Origin: SZUA-152 sp964401355
Lineage (GTDB): Bacteria > Pseudomonadota > Gammaproteobacteria > SZUA-152
Direction: 5' to 3'
DNA: 13,227 nucleotides
Assembly (NCBI GenBank): GCA_964401355.1
Contig: CAYNYJ010000084.1
Coordinates: forward strand, 1 to 13,227
Shown: piece after piece, positions 6,969 through 13,227 of the stretch
How positions within the stretch are numbered: the stretch's first letter is position 1
Layout: each line of letters starts with the position of its first letter
Notes under the pieces: model-generated
Database searches by the model: none
Told to the model about the DNA's origin: nothing
The model's input: the letters and a program-made list of their open reading frames with translations, nothing else
Position numbers and translations under genes: made by a program

Positions 6969-7180
6969 CAGTGCTGTCTCGATAACGTAAGCCTGGTTCT
7001 TCCGCGGCTGGTAACGTACTTGAAATATAAGGTGTGCGGCGATATTGAAGACATGAATATCGGTAACATCTCCCCGTCATTCCGGCGCAGGCCGGAATCC
7101 AGTGGTTTCAACAACGGACTGGATACCGGCCTGCGCCGGTATGACGATGAGAAATTAACGAGACAGCGCTGATGCTTCAT
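6968..7180 (-). other. Insertion-made 70-codon ORF coupled to the UMF1 start
   Basis: The duplicated UMF1 start (ATG AAG CAT, at 7180) opens a frame that runs through the whole miniature element. It ends in TGA at 6968-6970, overlapping the UMF1 ATG as TGATG. The peptide (MKHQRCLVNF...) is translated repeat and unlikely to be functional. The arrangement could allow ribosomes that enter at the ancestral start to re-initiate at the transporter. The architecture is seen directly; the coupling is inference. Confidence 0.35.
6969..7171 (+). mobile_element. Miniature inverted-repeat element (MITE), copy B, 203 bp
   Basis: The terminal inverted repeats are CAGTGCTGTCTCGATAAC at 6969-6986 and, reverse complemented, CAGCGCTGTCTCGTTAAT at 7154-7171 (15 of 18 identical). 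An internal 72-bp palindromic module lies at 7075-7146, beginning CGTCATTCCGGC and ending GCCGGTATGACG; it is 7 bp from the right end and 88 bp from the left. Layout, module length and end sequences match copy A in opposite orientation. There is no transposase gene. It separates the flavoprotein gene from the UMF1 gene. The CAG ends and 9-bp duplication recall several DDE transposase families, but I cannot assign the parent element. Confidence 0.82.
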
Positions 7181-7189
7181 GGAGTGACA

Positions 7190-8404
7190 TCAATTCAATT
7201 TGCCCGCAATAAACGCCGTCGTCCACGCCGCTTGAAAATTAAAGCCGCCGGTAATGCCATCGATGTCCAGTAATTCTCCGGCAAAATACAGGTTTTCACA
7301 GACCTTACTTTGCAGGGTTTTCATATCGACGCTGTCCAGGCTCACGCCCCCGCAAGTCACGAATTCCTCTTTAAAGGTGGTTTTTCCTTTCACCGAATAA
7401 ACATCATTGCTCAACACGCCCACCAGTTTATTCAGCCCCTTCTTGCCCAGTTCACTCCACTTTTTCTGTGCAGGCAAGTCGCTTTTTTCCAACAGGTAAC
7501 GCCACAGTCGGTCAGGCACAGAATAGGGTCGAATACTGGATAATATTTTTCGCGGACTTGAATCAATAATGTTTTTCAGGTCATCCATCACCGCATCGTG
7601 ATTCTGTACACTCACCCAATTAACCTGAACCTTGAATTCATAGGCGCGTTCACTCAGCAACCGCGCACCAAAAGCCGACAGTTTTAAAATTGCCGGCCCG
7701 CTCATACCCCAATGGGTAATCAACAAGGGCCCCTCCGCTTTCAATTTTGTTCCCTGGATATTCACCAACGCCTTTTCCACCACGATGCCCATTAACTCAG
7801 TCACCGGCTCGGCGGGCATATTGAAGGTGAATAAAGAAGGCACAGGGTCTTCGATCTTATGGCCCAAATGCTCAAGCCACTCCAGCCCTTTTCGTTTCGG
7901 AGAACCACCGCTGGTCACAATAACCTTATCAAAGGTTTTTGATGGAATGCCTTTTTTAGTAAAGCTCAATTCCAGTTTTCCGCCAGCCGATTGAATGCCC
8001 GACACCCCCATCCCCGTTTCAATGTTAATCCGACACCGTTTTGCCTGTTTCAGAAAACAATCAATAATGCTTTGAGAATTCTGGGACACCGGAAACACAC
8101 AGCCATCGTCTTGAGTCACCAAAGGCACGCCCCGAGATTCAAACCACTGCATCGCCTGTTTATTATCAAACACCCGAAAGGCTTTCTTTAATGCCTTGCC
8201 ACCGCGAGGATAAGCGCCAACCAGTTCTTTTATAGAATCACAGCCATTGGTGACATTACAGCGCCCACCCCCCGACACCCTAACCTTGGCCAGAAGTTTT
8301 TTGGATTTTTCAAAAAGGGTAACAGTGGCATTAGGGTGATTTTCTTTTACGGTAATCGCCGAAAAGAAACCGGCCGCGCCACCGCCGATGATTGCGATCT
8401 GCAT
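7190..8404 (-). CDS. BaiN/HI0933-family NAD(P)/FAD-dependent oxidoreductase
   Basis: The 404-residue flavoprotein begins with an FAD-binding Rossmann motif (IAIIGGGAAGFFSAI, residues 3-17). Next are LFEKSKKLLAKVRVSGGGRCNVTN near 34-57, a second dinucleotide-binding type element VIVTSGGSPKRKG, and the C-terminal FAD motif FAGELLDIDGITGGFNFQAAWTTAFIAGK. This is the full-length pattern of the HI0933 / YhiN / BaiN family. A clostridial member reduces bile-acid intermediates, but proteobacterial members are largely uncharacterised, so the substrate is open. It is cytosolic, with no membrane segment. The start at 8404 sits at MQIAIIGGG, as expected for the family. The UMF1 transporter gene originally followed at a 9-bp distance, suggesting a two-gene operon now split by an insertion. 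Confidence 0.93.
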   Translation of the reverse strand: MQIAIIGGGAAGFFSAITVKENHPNATVTLFEKSKKLLAKVRVSGGGRCNVTNGCDSIKELVGAYPRGGKALKKAFRVFDNKQAMQWFESRGVPLVTQDDGCVFPVSQNSQSIIDCFLKQAKRCRINIETGMGVSGIQSAGGKLELSFTKKGIPSKTFDKVIVTSGGSPKRKGLEWLEHLGHKIEDPVPSLFTFNMPAEPVTELMGIVVEKALVNIQGTKLKAEGPLLITHWGMSGPAILKLSAFGARLLSERAYEFKVQVNWVSVQNHDAVMDDLKNIIDSSPRKILSSIRPYSVPDRLWRYLLEKSDLPAQKKWSELGKKGLNKLVGVLSNDVYSVKGKTTFKEEFVTCGGVSLDSVDMKTLQSKVCENLYFAGELLDIDGITGGFNFQAAWTTAFIAGKLN

Positions 8405-8413
8405 ATTGATGGG

Positions 8414-8460
8414 CCTTAAAGTGAGACTTAAAGGGCCTTAAAGAGGCTAGGCTCGTCTTA
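8414..8460. repeat. Short CTTAAAG direct repeats and a GAGGCTAGGCTCG half-site
   Basis: CTTAAAG recurs at short intervals (near 8414, 8427 and 8437, with another just after 8456). The stretch AAAGAGGCTAGGCTCG at 8440-8455 resembles the AAAGGGGCCAGGCTCG ends of the RAYT remnant at 9193-9534, so it may be a solitary, diverged copy of that end. The 8405-8558 gap holds only this and the hairpin at 8464-8508. Confidence 0.4.
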
Positions 8461-8463
8461 AAG

Positions 8464-8508
8464 TGAGCTTCCCCCAACAAAACGGACGATTTAATTGGGG
8501 GAAGCTCA
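8464..8508. terminator. 14-bp hairpin between ccdB and the flavoprotein gene
   Basis: TGAGCTTCCCCCAA (8464-8477) pairs perfectly with TTGGGGGAAGCTCA (8495-8508) around a 17-nt loop. It lies about 50 bp after the ccdB stop and 60 bp before the flavoprotein start, a fitting place to end the ccdAB transcript. No U-run follows on the minus strand, so it may instead be a palindromic repeat. Confidence 0.45.
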
Positions 8509-8558
8509 AAGCCCTTTAAATATGATCCAGCAGCACCGTTGGGCTAAAAAAGAAAGAA

Positions 8559-8876
8559 TTAGATGCCTGAAATGATGAAGTCTACCGCATCAATAAATTG
8601 AGTTCGGTGGCTCGAAATATTTGTCACTGCTTCGCCTAATAAATGCCTGTCAATTCCTGCCAGTTGTTGTGTTATTGCGACATACTGATTTCCTTCGATA
8701 TCAATGATTGGGCATAGTTTTGTCATGATTTGGTTTTTAACTATTGAGTACTCTCCGAGCGGAATGACAACTGTTGTGTGAATTTCTTCCAGCAGATCAG
8801 ACTGAATATCGAGTAAGTAGGGAAAGGTTTTTTTCGTTTTCGGATTTTTATTGATGTAAACGGTAAATTGGCTCAT
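8559..8876 (-). CDS. ccdB: CcdB-type toxin (gyrase poison)
   Basis: The 105-residue protein begins SQFTVYINKNPKTKKTFPYLLDIQSDLLEEIHTTVVIPL, the conserved N-terminal half of the CcdB family (shown here in motif terms: FTVY, YLLDIQSDLL, TVVIPL). The middle contains LCPIIDIEGNQYVAITQQLAGI and the C-terminus ends FIISGI. CcdB traps DNA gyrase-DNA cleavage complexes, and its C-terminal helix contacts GyrA. The F-plasmid protein ends in Trp-Gly-Ile; here Ser replaces Trp, so it looks more like the Vibrio-type homologues. The ATG overlaps the ccdA stop codon as TAATG, the usual coupled arrangement that keeps antitoxin ahead of toxin. Length and motifs are complete, so the toxin is probably intact. 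Confidence 0.92.
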   Translation of the reverse strand: MSQFTVYINKNPKTKKTFPYLLDIQSDLLEEIHTTVVIPLGEYSIVKNQIMTKLCPIIDIEGNQYVAITQQLAGIDRHLLGEAVTNISSHRTQFIDAVDFIISGI

Positions 8877-9118
8877 TAGAAATTCCGTATGCCATTGCTG
8901 AATATATTTTCGTCCTCAATAAATTCGTTGTAGGCTTGAATAGCTTCGGCATTTTCCTGTAACCACAGCTCCCGCTGTTTGAGTTTGAGTTGATTGGCAA
9001 GGGCAATTTCAAAAATTGCAGACAGGTTAATGTTCTGCTTACGTGCTTTTGCGAGTAAGTCACTGTTAACGGAGAGGTTGGCCGGTTTTTTGGGGGCTTG
9101 CAGATCGTACGTTTTCAT
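8876..9118 (-). CDS. ccdA: CcdA-type antitoxin
   Basis: The 80-residue protein fits CcdA. Its N-terminus (MKTYDLQAPKKPANLSVNSDLLAKARKQNINLS; key features are the APKKPANLSVN strand and following helix) forms the ribbon-helix-helix DNA-binding part. The C-terminal tail, rich in Glu, Asn and Trp (ELWLQENAEAIQAYNEFIE), is the typical flexible segment that wraps and neutralises CcdB. An AAGGA site lies 7 bp before the ATG. It overlaps ccdB by one base and should repress the shared promoter together with the toxin. Confidence 0.92.
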   Translation of the reverse strand: MKTYDLQAPKKPANLSVNSDLLAKARKQNINLSAIFEIALANQLKLKQRELWLQENAEAIQAYNEFIEDENIFSNGIRNF

Positions 9119-9136
9119 TGAGAAATCCTTTGTATT

Positions 9137-9161
9137 CTATGCGCATAGTATATGCGCATAG
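9137..9161 (-). promoter_or_regulatory. Double palindromic operator of ccdAB
   Basis: The 12-bp perfect palindrome CTATGCGCATAG lies at 9137-9148. A second copy of its core, TATGCGCATA, lies at 9151-9160, 13 bp centre to centre. They overlap the -10 box and the likely transcription start, as expected for CcdA (ribbon-helix-helix) autoregulation. Binding by CcdA is inferred. Confidence 0.75.
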
Positions 9162-9175
9162 AAAGGAGGTATCAA
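9147..9175 (-). promoter_or_regulatory. sigma70-like promoter of ccdAB
   Basis: On the minus strand TTGATA (9170-9175) and TATACT (9147-9152) are separated by exactly 17 bp, close to consensus. Transcription would begin near 9140, about 22 bp before the ccdA ATG. The -10 box lies between and partly within the two operator palindromes. Confidence 0.75.
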
Positions 9176-9192
9176 GCAGGGTTAAAGGCAGG

Positions 9193-9534
9193 GTTAAAGG
9201 GGCCAGGCTCGAATTTATATCAACAATAGCTATAGCATCCCCGCCGGTTTCGCCACAGGTTTTCTTGGTCTGCGGCCTCGGGTTCCGGTGGAGTCAGCAG
9301 TAAATGCACATGGTTAGTCATCAGCACATAGGCATGCAACTGACAGCCGGTGGTCTTAAGCGCCTCGCCGAGCCAATGGCGATAAGCCGTGTAATCATTA
9401 ATCGCCGAAAAAACAGGCCTCGCAATTATGTCCCCGCTGCACGATGTGCGGTGGCATACCAGCAAGATGGATGCGAGGTCGACGAGGCATGATCGGGACG
9501 ATAACACGTTAATTCGAGCCTGGCCCCTTTTAAC
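9193..9534 (-). mobile_element. RAYT (REP-associated Y1 transposase) remnant with inverted-repeat ends
   Basis: A 342-bp unit is bounded by inverted repeats at 9193-9214 and 9512-9534. Both read GTTAAA(A)-GGGGCCAGGCTCGAAT toward the inside and differ only by one extra A. Between them is a broken Y1-type transposase gene. The unit lies between the immunity-like gene, whose stop is 5 bp away, and ccdAB. Confidence 0.75.
9220..9490 (-). pseudogene. Truncated, frameshifted REP-associated tyrosine transposase
   Basis: From the ATG at 9490 the frame reads MPRRPRIHLAGMPPHIVQRG then HNCEACFFGD and stops. Removing one T from the T6 run (9408-9413, minus strand) continues it as ACFSAINDYTAYRHWLGEAL and reaches HAYVLMTNHVHLLLTP, which contains the HUH histidine motif of Y1 transposases. 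A tail typical of these proteins (GRRPRKPVAKPAGML and stop near 9230) follows almost at once in another frame. The central part with the catalytic tyrosine is therefore missing. Full-length members have roughly 200 or more residues; about 90 remain. This is an inactive deletion relic. Confidence 0.85.
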
Positions 9535-9538
9535 CGCT

Positions 9539-9850
9539 CTAAGGTCTTTGTCCCACACAAGATTCTGGAATTTCTTTCTCGCCTTTCATGTAAGCCAATG
9601 TCGTTAATATTTCACGTTTAGTTGTTCCATCATTTACATGATCATCATCACATAAGTGCTGCACTTGCCAAATCGCATACCAAAAAGATTTTTCAAACTC
9701 TTCTTCAGCAGGAAGTCTATCCGATGAAGAGTTTGTAAAATGATCAATCACATCCCAAGCGAAGGACTGTAACTCATCATTGGAAGCTTCGCCTTTAATG
9801 AAATCAGTTAACAATACCTGCAACTCTTCAGATTTTACTTTTAAATCCAT
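9539..9850 (-). CDS. Probable immunity protein for the Rhs tip toxin
   Basis: The 103-residue, strongly acidic, cytosolic protein has no signal peptide or membrane segment. Visible features are FIKGEASNDELQSFAWDVIDHF, a central FWYAIWQVQHLCDDDH segment and the C-terminal KGEKEIP..CVGQRP (all short quotes). I do not recognise a named family. Its position is the main evidence: the ATG lies 2 bp after the Rhs stop codon, with the ribosome site AAGGGTGG inside the last Rhs codons, so the two are translationally linked. Small acidic proteins directly downstream of Rhs tips are generally cognate immunity proteins. It is AT-richer than the Rhs core, as tip-immunity pairs usually are. The alternative is an unrelated small orphan. 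Confidence 0.7.
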   Translation of the reverse strand: MDLKVKSEELQVLLTDFIKGEASNDELQSFAWDVIDHFTNSSSDRLPAEEEFEKSFWYAIWQVQHLCDDDHVNDGTTKREILTTLAYMKGEKEIPESCVGQRP

Positions 9851-9852
9851 TA

Positions 9853-12800
9853 TTAACCACCCTTTAAAAAGAAAGGCCTATCTTTATAATAATTTGTAGG
9901 CAGACCACGCTTCCTAATATCAATATGAGGCTTCCCACCCCGATGTAACGAATCCTGGTGTAAGTTATAAGTTCGCTTCGTATCTTTATTGAAAAATGAC
10001 TTGTTGTTATTACCTCCTCCCCTCGGAGGTCCAAACTTTTTAGTAAGAGCTTTCTCTACTTCAGAAGAAGTTTTATTTTCAAAGAATTTTTTTGGCGTCA
10101 CCAAACCCTTACTTTTTGTAAACGTCCATGCTTTCCACGCCTTATGAGCAATGGAAACAACAGCAGCCCAACAAGCAGGGATTAGCCCACATGCCACCTG
10201 AGGATGCAGAGAAGCAGGCGCAAGCGCAAATGGATTCCTTTCAAAACCTTCAATAGAGAATGCAGCTTCAGTCTGATCATCAATGGCAGCAGCACCAGCC
10301 TCGACCGCGTTATCCGTGACATAAAAAGATTCATACGGATTCCGTGGTATCTCGTCACTTGAGATACCCATATCATTGTTACCGCCTGAACCTGCCTCCG
10401 GCCCATCCTCACTATCATACGACGAACCAGACCCACCAAAATCATTAGAGTACTGAATACCATTTGCTGCAGTTTCCTCTTTAATTGCACAGGTTGCCCC
10501 AAGGTCACATAAGCCATCTCCTATTGCATATAGCCCAGCACTCATAAGCACTCCACCACAGGCACTACCGCAAGCATACTCTCCGACAATAAGGCCTATA
10601 CCAACGCCAATTTTGATTAATGCGCCAAGTTCAGTACTATTGTCACGAATAAAATCTCCCGCACCATCTGCAATTCCACGCAACCCATCACCAGCCCGAT
10701 CAAAAACCGTCCTAAACCCCGTCGGATCAATAAACGACAACGGATTATTCAGCACATAGCTATAACGGTTCAAACTTTGGCTGTAGTACGGGAACTGAAT
10801 GAACGGATCAGCACTGACGAAACGACCCAAGTCTGGATCATAAACACGCCCATTCATATGAATAAGCCCCACTTCTGCCAGCATTTCGTGGCCGGTGAAT
10901 CCGCGCGGCGATACACTGGAAATGAGTTGCGCTATCGCGCCATCATCCCAGCTTGCGGTACGGTACTTGCCGAACGGGTCGTAGCTGTGACGTTCTTTAA
11001 CGACACCGCTGCTGTTGGTGATGACATCCGTGGAACCGATGTGGTCTGTGTGCACGTAATCAGTTTCTTGTGTGCCATTGCTGCGGCGGGTGTCGATAGC
11101 GACCATCGCGCCACCGGCAAAGATGTAATTTTTGTATTCCACGACACCATTGGGTTTGGTGAGCCGTTCAAATAATTTTCCGATGTTGTATTGAGTGGAC
11201 GTACCCTCCGACGTAGTAGTGACCTTCTTGTACCGCGAGCTATCTGGGCCATAGGTAAAGCGGATGCTGGCCCCGGCCTGGCTGATGTAGCTGGGTTTGT
11301 TGAAGGTGGTGTAATCCACTGTGCGGCCACGGCCGGTGACCATGTTGCCGTTGGCGTCGTAACTCAACGCCGCGCCACCAATGCTACTGACGGCATGGGG
11401 GCCAGCACCGTTAGTGCCGTCGTAGGCATAGGTGCCCACGCCGGTTTTGTTGATGATGTTGCCCAGGCTGTCGTAGCCTATGGATTGATAGGCACCACCG
11501 TTGCGGGTCACCGTTTCCAGTCGATTCAAGTCATCGTAATAGAAGGCTTCGGTAACACCGGTGCTGACCAATATTTGATTGTTGTCGGTGCGGTATTCCA
11601 GATTGCCCAAACTGTCGAAGCCATATTGCAGGTCTTGAATGTTGTTGTTGCCACCGGTGCTAATGGATTTCAGGCGGCCCGTCGATGGCTCAAACCCTCG
11701 GAGGGTGGAGAGACCGTTGCCTAGCGCTTCCCAGGTCACTTCACCATCGGCATTGGCGATAACGGCCGTCCAATAAGCGAAGGGGGTTGCCGAAGTATCA
11801 TGGCCATCCACCACTTGGGACAGGTTGCCCAGGCTGTCGTAAACGTTACGTGTTTTGGCCCGGCCAAGCGTACCTGACCGCGGATAAGTGACGTTACGCA
11901 TCCGGCTGCTGTTGGGGTAGTAGTCGGTATCTACGTCGTATTGCGTGCCATCCAATAGAGTGGTGATCGCACTGATTCGACCCAGAGTGTCATAACGATA
12001 CGTTTCGCTGTAACTATCCGACGAACGTGACACGCTTTTTATTTGCCCCACACTGCGATTGGCCGATGCGTCGGTAATTTTGTAGTAGGCCCAATAACTC
12101 GTTTGGCCTAGTGACTGATCCGTACGAGTGGTTTGACGGTTGAGCGTATCGTAGGCCATCACAAAACTTTGTGACTTGGCGTCAGACTGTTTACGCAGGT
12201 TACCGATGGCATCGTACTCGTACTGCCAGTTACCCAGGTCTGGATCATTCATGGATTTTTTACGCCCACGCACGTCGTACACCATGGTGATTGGGTTGTT
12301 GGCCGAATCGGTAGTGACCTTGGGATTGCCAAACGGGGTGTAGATATACGTGGTGTCGTTGAACTGAGCGTCGGTCGCCTTGACCACCTGACCCTGTGGA
12401 TTTTTGGTTTGGCTGGAGGTGAGTTCAACAAAGCCATTGGTGCCGATACGTTGTCGGGTAATGGAGGTGGTTAGGCCTGCATAGGTTGTCGTGGTAATGC
12501 TGCTATCCGGTGCTGTGATCGTTTTGACGCGATTCAGCTCATCAAAGGAGCGCACCGTCCAGTAGCGGGTAGCACTGCCCAAAAGATAATTGCGAGACAC
12601 ACGCTCCACCCGCATGCGGGCATCGTAGACGGTGTCTTTGCCGATGGTGGTGTTGTTAAAGCCGTTCGTGACACTACGCACTTCACGACCCAGTTTGTCA
12701 TAAAACACAGTGAATGGCGCTTCGCCCGTGGATTCCACGCGTTGGTAATAGACCTCCCCTGTCTCGCAGGCAATCAACGAAGCCGCATCACACCAATAGC

Positions 12801-13227
12801 GTTCCCACGTAGTTTGGGTGCCATCAATACGGCTTACCAGATTTTTGCGACCAAAGGTATTGTAACCAAAAATAGTCGCCCGATTATAGGTTTTATCATC
12901 CGGCCCCGCGACGGAAATTAACTTTCCCCAGCGGGCATCGTAGATGCGTTTTTCCGCTTCACCCAGATGATTGGTGACTGTAACTAACGGAAATGCTGGA
13001 TCGGTGTACTCATGCGTCGTGGTTGTGAAACGTGTTGCAATCTTGTTTTTCGCAGACGCAGCACCACTTACGGTAACTTTGTTTTTATGGCCAAAGGAGT
13101 CATAAGTGTACTCGGTTTTGAGATACACGCTATCGACATCATTACTTTCTGCACCTGGCTCACGGATTTCGGTTCGTGAATTCAATTTGTAAGTGCAACT
13201 CTGACTCACGGTAAGAGGGCAAGCTGC
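9853..13227 (-). CDS. Rhs/YD-repeat polymorphic toxin, N-terminus beyond window
   Basis: The frame is open to the right edge, giving 1124 visible residues; the GTG at 13209 is internal, not the true start. Many YD repeats are visible (YDSFGHKNKV, YDKLGREVRSV, YEYDAIGNLRKQ, YRYDTLGRISAI, YDDLNRLETV, YDANGNMVTGRG); these form the Rhs cocoon. The conserved core end is HTDHIGSTDVITN, GFTGHEMLAEVGLIHMNGR, YDPDLGRFVSADP and NRYSYVLNNPLSFIDPTGF, near visible residue 836. Beyond it is a variable region: a Gly/Ala-rich hydrophobic segment (about 862-909), a Ser/Gly/Asp linker and a final domain of about 85 residues. That last domain (FFENKTSSEVEKAL, TKRTYNLHQD, GGKPHIDIRKRG) has paired His/Asp/Arg residues suggestive of a nuclease but not assignable by eye. 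No secretion-specific N-terminal domain is visible. The immunity-like gene follows directly. Confidence 0.9.
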   Translation of the reverse strand, partial: AACPLTVSQSCTYKLNSRTEIREPGAESNDVDSVYLKTEYTYDSFGHKNKVTVSGAASAKNKIATRFTTTTHEYTDPAFPLVTVTNHLGEAEKRIYDARWGKLISVAGPDDKTYNRATIFGYNTFGRKNLVSRIDGTQTTWERYWCDAASLIACETGEVYYQRVESTGEAPFTVFYDKLGREVRSVTNGFNNTTIGKDTVYDARMRVERVSRNYLLGSATRYWTVRSFDELNRVKTITAPDSSITTTTYAGLTTSITRQRIGTNGFVELTSSQTKNPQGQVVKATDAQFNDTTYIYTPFGNPKVTTDSANNPITMVYDVRGRKKSMNDPDLGNWQYEYDAIGNLRKQSDAKSQSFVMAYDTLNRQTTRTDQSLGQTSYWAYYKITDASANRSVGQIKSVSRSSDSYSETYRYDTLGRISAITTLLDGTQYDVDTDYYPNSSRMRNVTYPRSGTLGRAKTRNVYDSLGNLSQVVDGHDTSATPFAYWTAVIANADGEVTWEALGNGLSTLRGFEPSTGRLKSISTGGNNNIQDLQYGFDSLGNLEYRTDNNQILVSTGVTEAFYYDDLNRLETVTRNGGAYQSIGYDSLGNIINKTGVGTYAYDGTNGAGPHAVSSIGGAALSYDANGNMVTGRGRTVDYTTFNKPSYISQAGASIRFTYGPDSSRYKKVTTTSEGTSTQYNIGKLFERLTKPNGVVEYKNYIFAGGAMVAIDTRRSNGTQETDYVHTDHIGSTDVITNSSGVVKERHSYDPFGKYRTASWDDGAIAQLISSVSPRGFTGHEMLAEVGLIHMNGRVYDPDLGRFVSADPFIQFPYYSQSLNRYSYVLNNPLSFIDPTGFRTVFDRAGDGLRGIADGAGDFIRDNSTELGALIKIGVGIGLIVGEYACGSACGGVLMSAGLYAIGDGLCDLGATCAIKEETAANGIQYSNDFGGSGSSYDSEDGPEAGSGGNNDMGISSDEIPRNPYESFYVTDNAVEAGAAAIDDQTEAAFSIEGFERNPFALAPASLHPQVACGLIPACWAAVVSIAHKAWKAWTFTKSKGLVTPKKFFENKTSSEVEKALTKKFGPPRGGGNNNKSFFNKDTKRTYNLHQDSLHRGGKPHIDIRKRGLPTNYYKDRPFFLKGG

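Larger units (their letters stand above)
6960..7180. repeat. Target-site duplication pair (6960-6968 and 7172-7180) flanking MITE copy B
   Basis: ATGTTTCAT at 6960-6968 and ATGCTTCAT at 7172-7180 differ by one base and lie directly outside the two terminal inverted repeats. On the coding strand both read ATG-AA(A/G)-CAT, the first three codons of the UMF1 transporter. The insertion therefore duplicated the start codon. Confidence 0.75.

Noticed and set aside
9162..9170. Strong Shine-Dalgarno-like AAAGGAGGT on the plus strand
   Set aside because: No start codon follows at a suitable distance, and the stretch lies between the -35 and -10 boxes of the minus-strand ccdAB promoter.
10932..11330. 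Second minus-strand frame inside the Rhs gene
   Set aside because: It is in another frame of the uninterrupted Rhs coding sequence and has no ribosome site or recognisable domain.
11191..11724. Plus-strand frame (177 codons) opposite the Rhs gene
   Set aside because: It lies wholly within the YD-repeat coding region on the other strand. Its Gly/Val/Ala-rich translation is a shadow of the repeats.
13207..13209. GTG as the start of the Rhs protein
   Set aside because: The frame stays open upstream to the window edge, no ribosome site is seen, and Rhs proteins have a long N-terminal part before this point.

Overview
This window looks like a chromosomal segment of a gammaproteobacterium with mid-range GC. 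That rests on the gene types (UMF1 transporter, BaiN-like flavoprotein, CHASE2 kinase/PP2C/FHA set, Vibrio-type CcdAB, Rhs with a variable tip, RAYT remnant) and on two proteobacterial repeat classes (the CGTCATTCCGGC palindrome and the GGGAGAGGG/GGGGTGAG hairpins). No rRNA, tRNA or CRISPR array was seen, and the species cannot be named. Every supported gene lies on the minus strand, so transcription runs from high to low coordinates.

Right part (about 8.4-13.2 kb) is accessory. A large Rhs/YD-repeat protein, open at the right edge, ends in a short variable tip. It is followed 2 bp later by a small acidic protein that is probably its immunity partner. Next come a decayed REP-associated (RAYT, Y1/HUH) transposase between inverted repeats, and a ccdAB toxin-antitoxin pair with a clear sigma70-like promoter and palindromic operator. 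The Rhs tip, immunity gene and ccdAB look more AT-rich than the neighbouring genes.

Middle part (about 5.67-8.4 kb) holds a BaiN/HI0933-family flavoprotein and a UMF1-family MFS transporter. They appear to have been adjacent, 9 bp apart, before a 203-bp miniature element inserted exactly at the transporter's start codon.

Left part (about 1.0-5.56 kb) is a phospho-signalling cluster: a membrane CHASE2-TPR Ser/Thr kinase, a PP2C phosphatase and a stand-alone FHA protein. A CYTH triphosphatase-family gene lies after a repeat-rich gap. Kinase, phosphatase and FHA protein would respectively write, erase and read phospho-threonine. The far left is the N-terminal part of an extracytoplasmic solute-binding lipoprotein of the SBP_bac_5 family.

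The least expected structure is a family of miniature inverted-repeat elements (MITEs). Two good copies (793-1006 and 6969-7171, opposite orientation) share 18-bp terminal inverted repeats, a 72-bp internal palindromic module at the same relative position, and 9-bp target-site duplications. A third decayed copy is at 602-760. All three sit on gene boundaries: over the start of the lipoprotein gene, on the stop codon of the CYTH gene, and on the start codon of the UMF1 gene.
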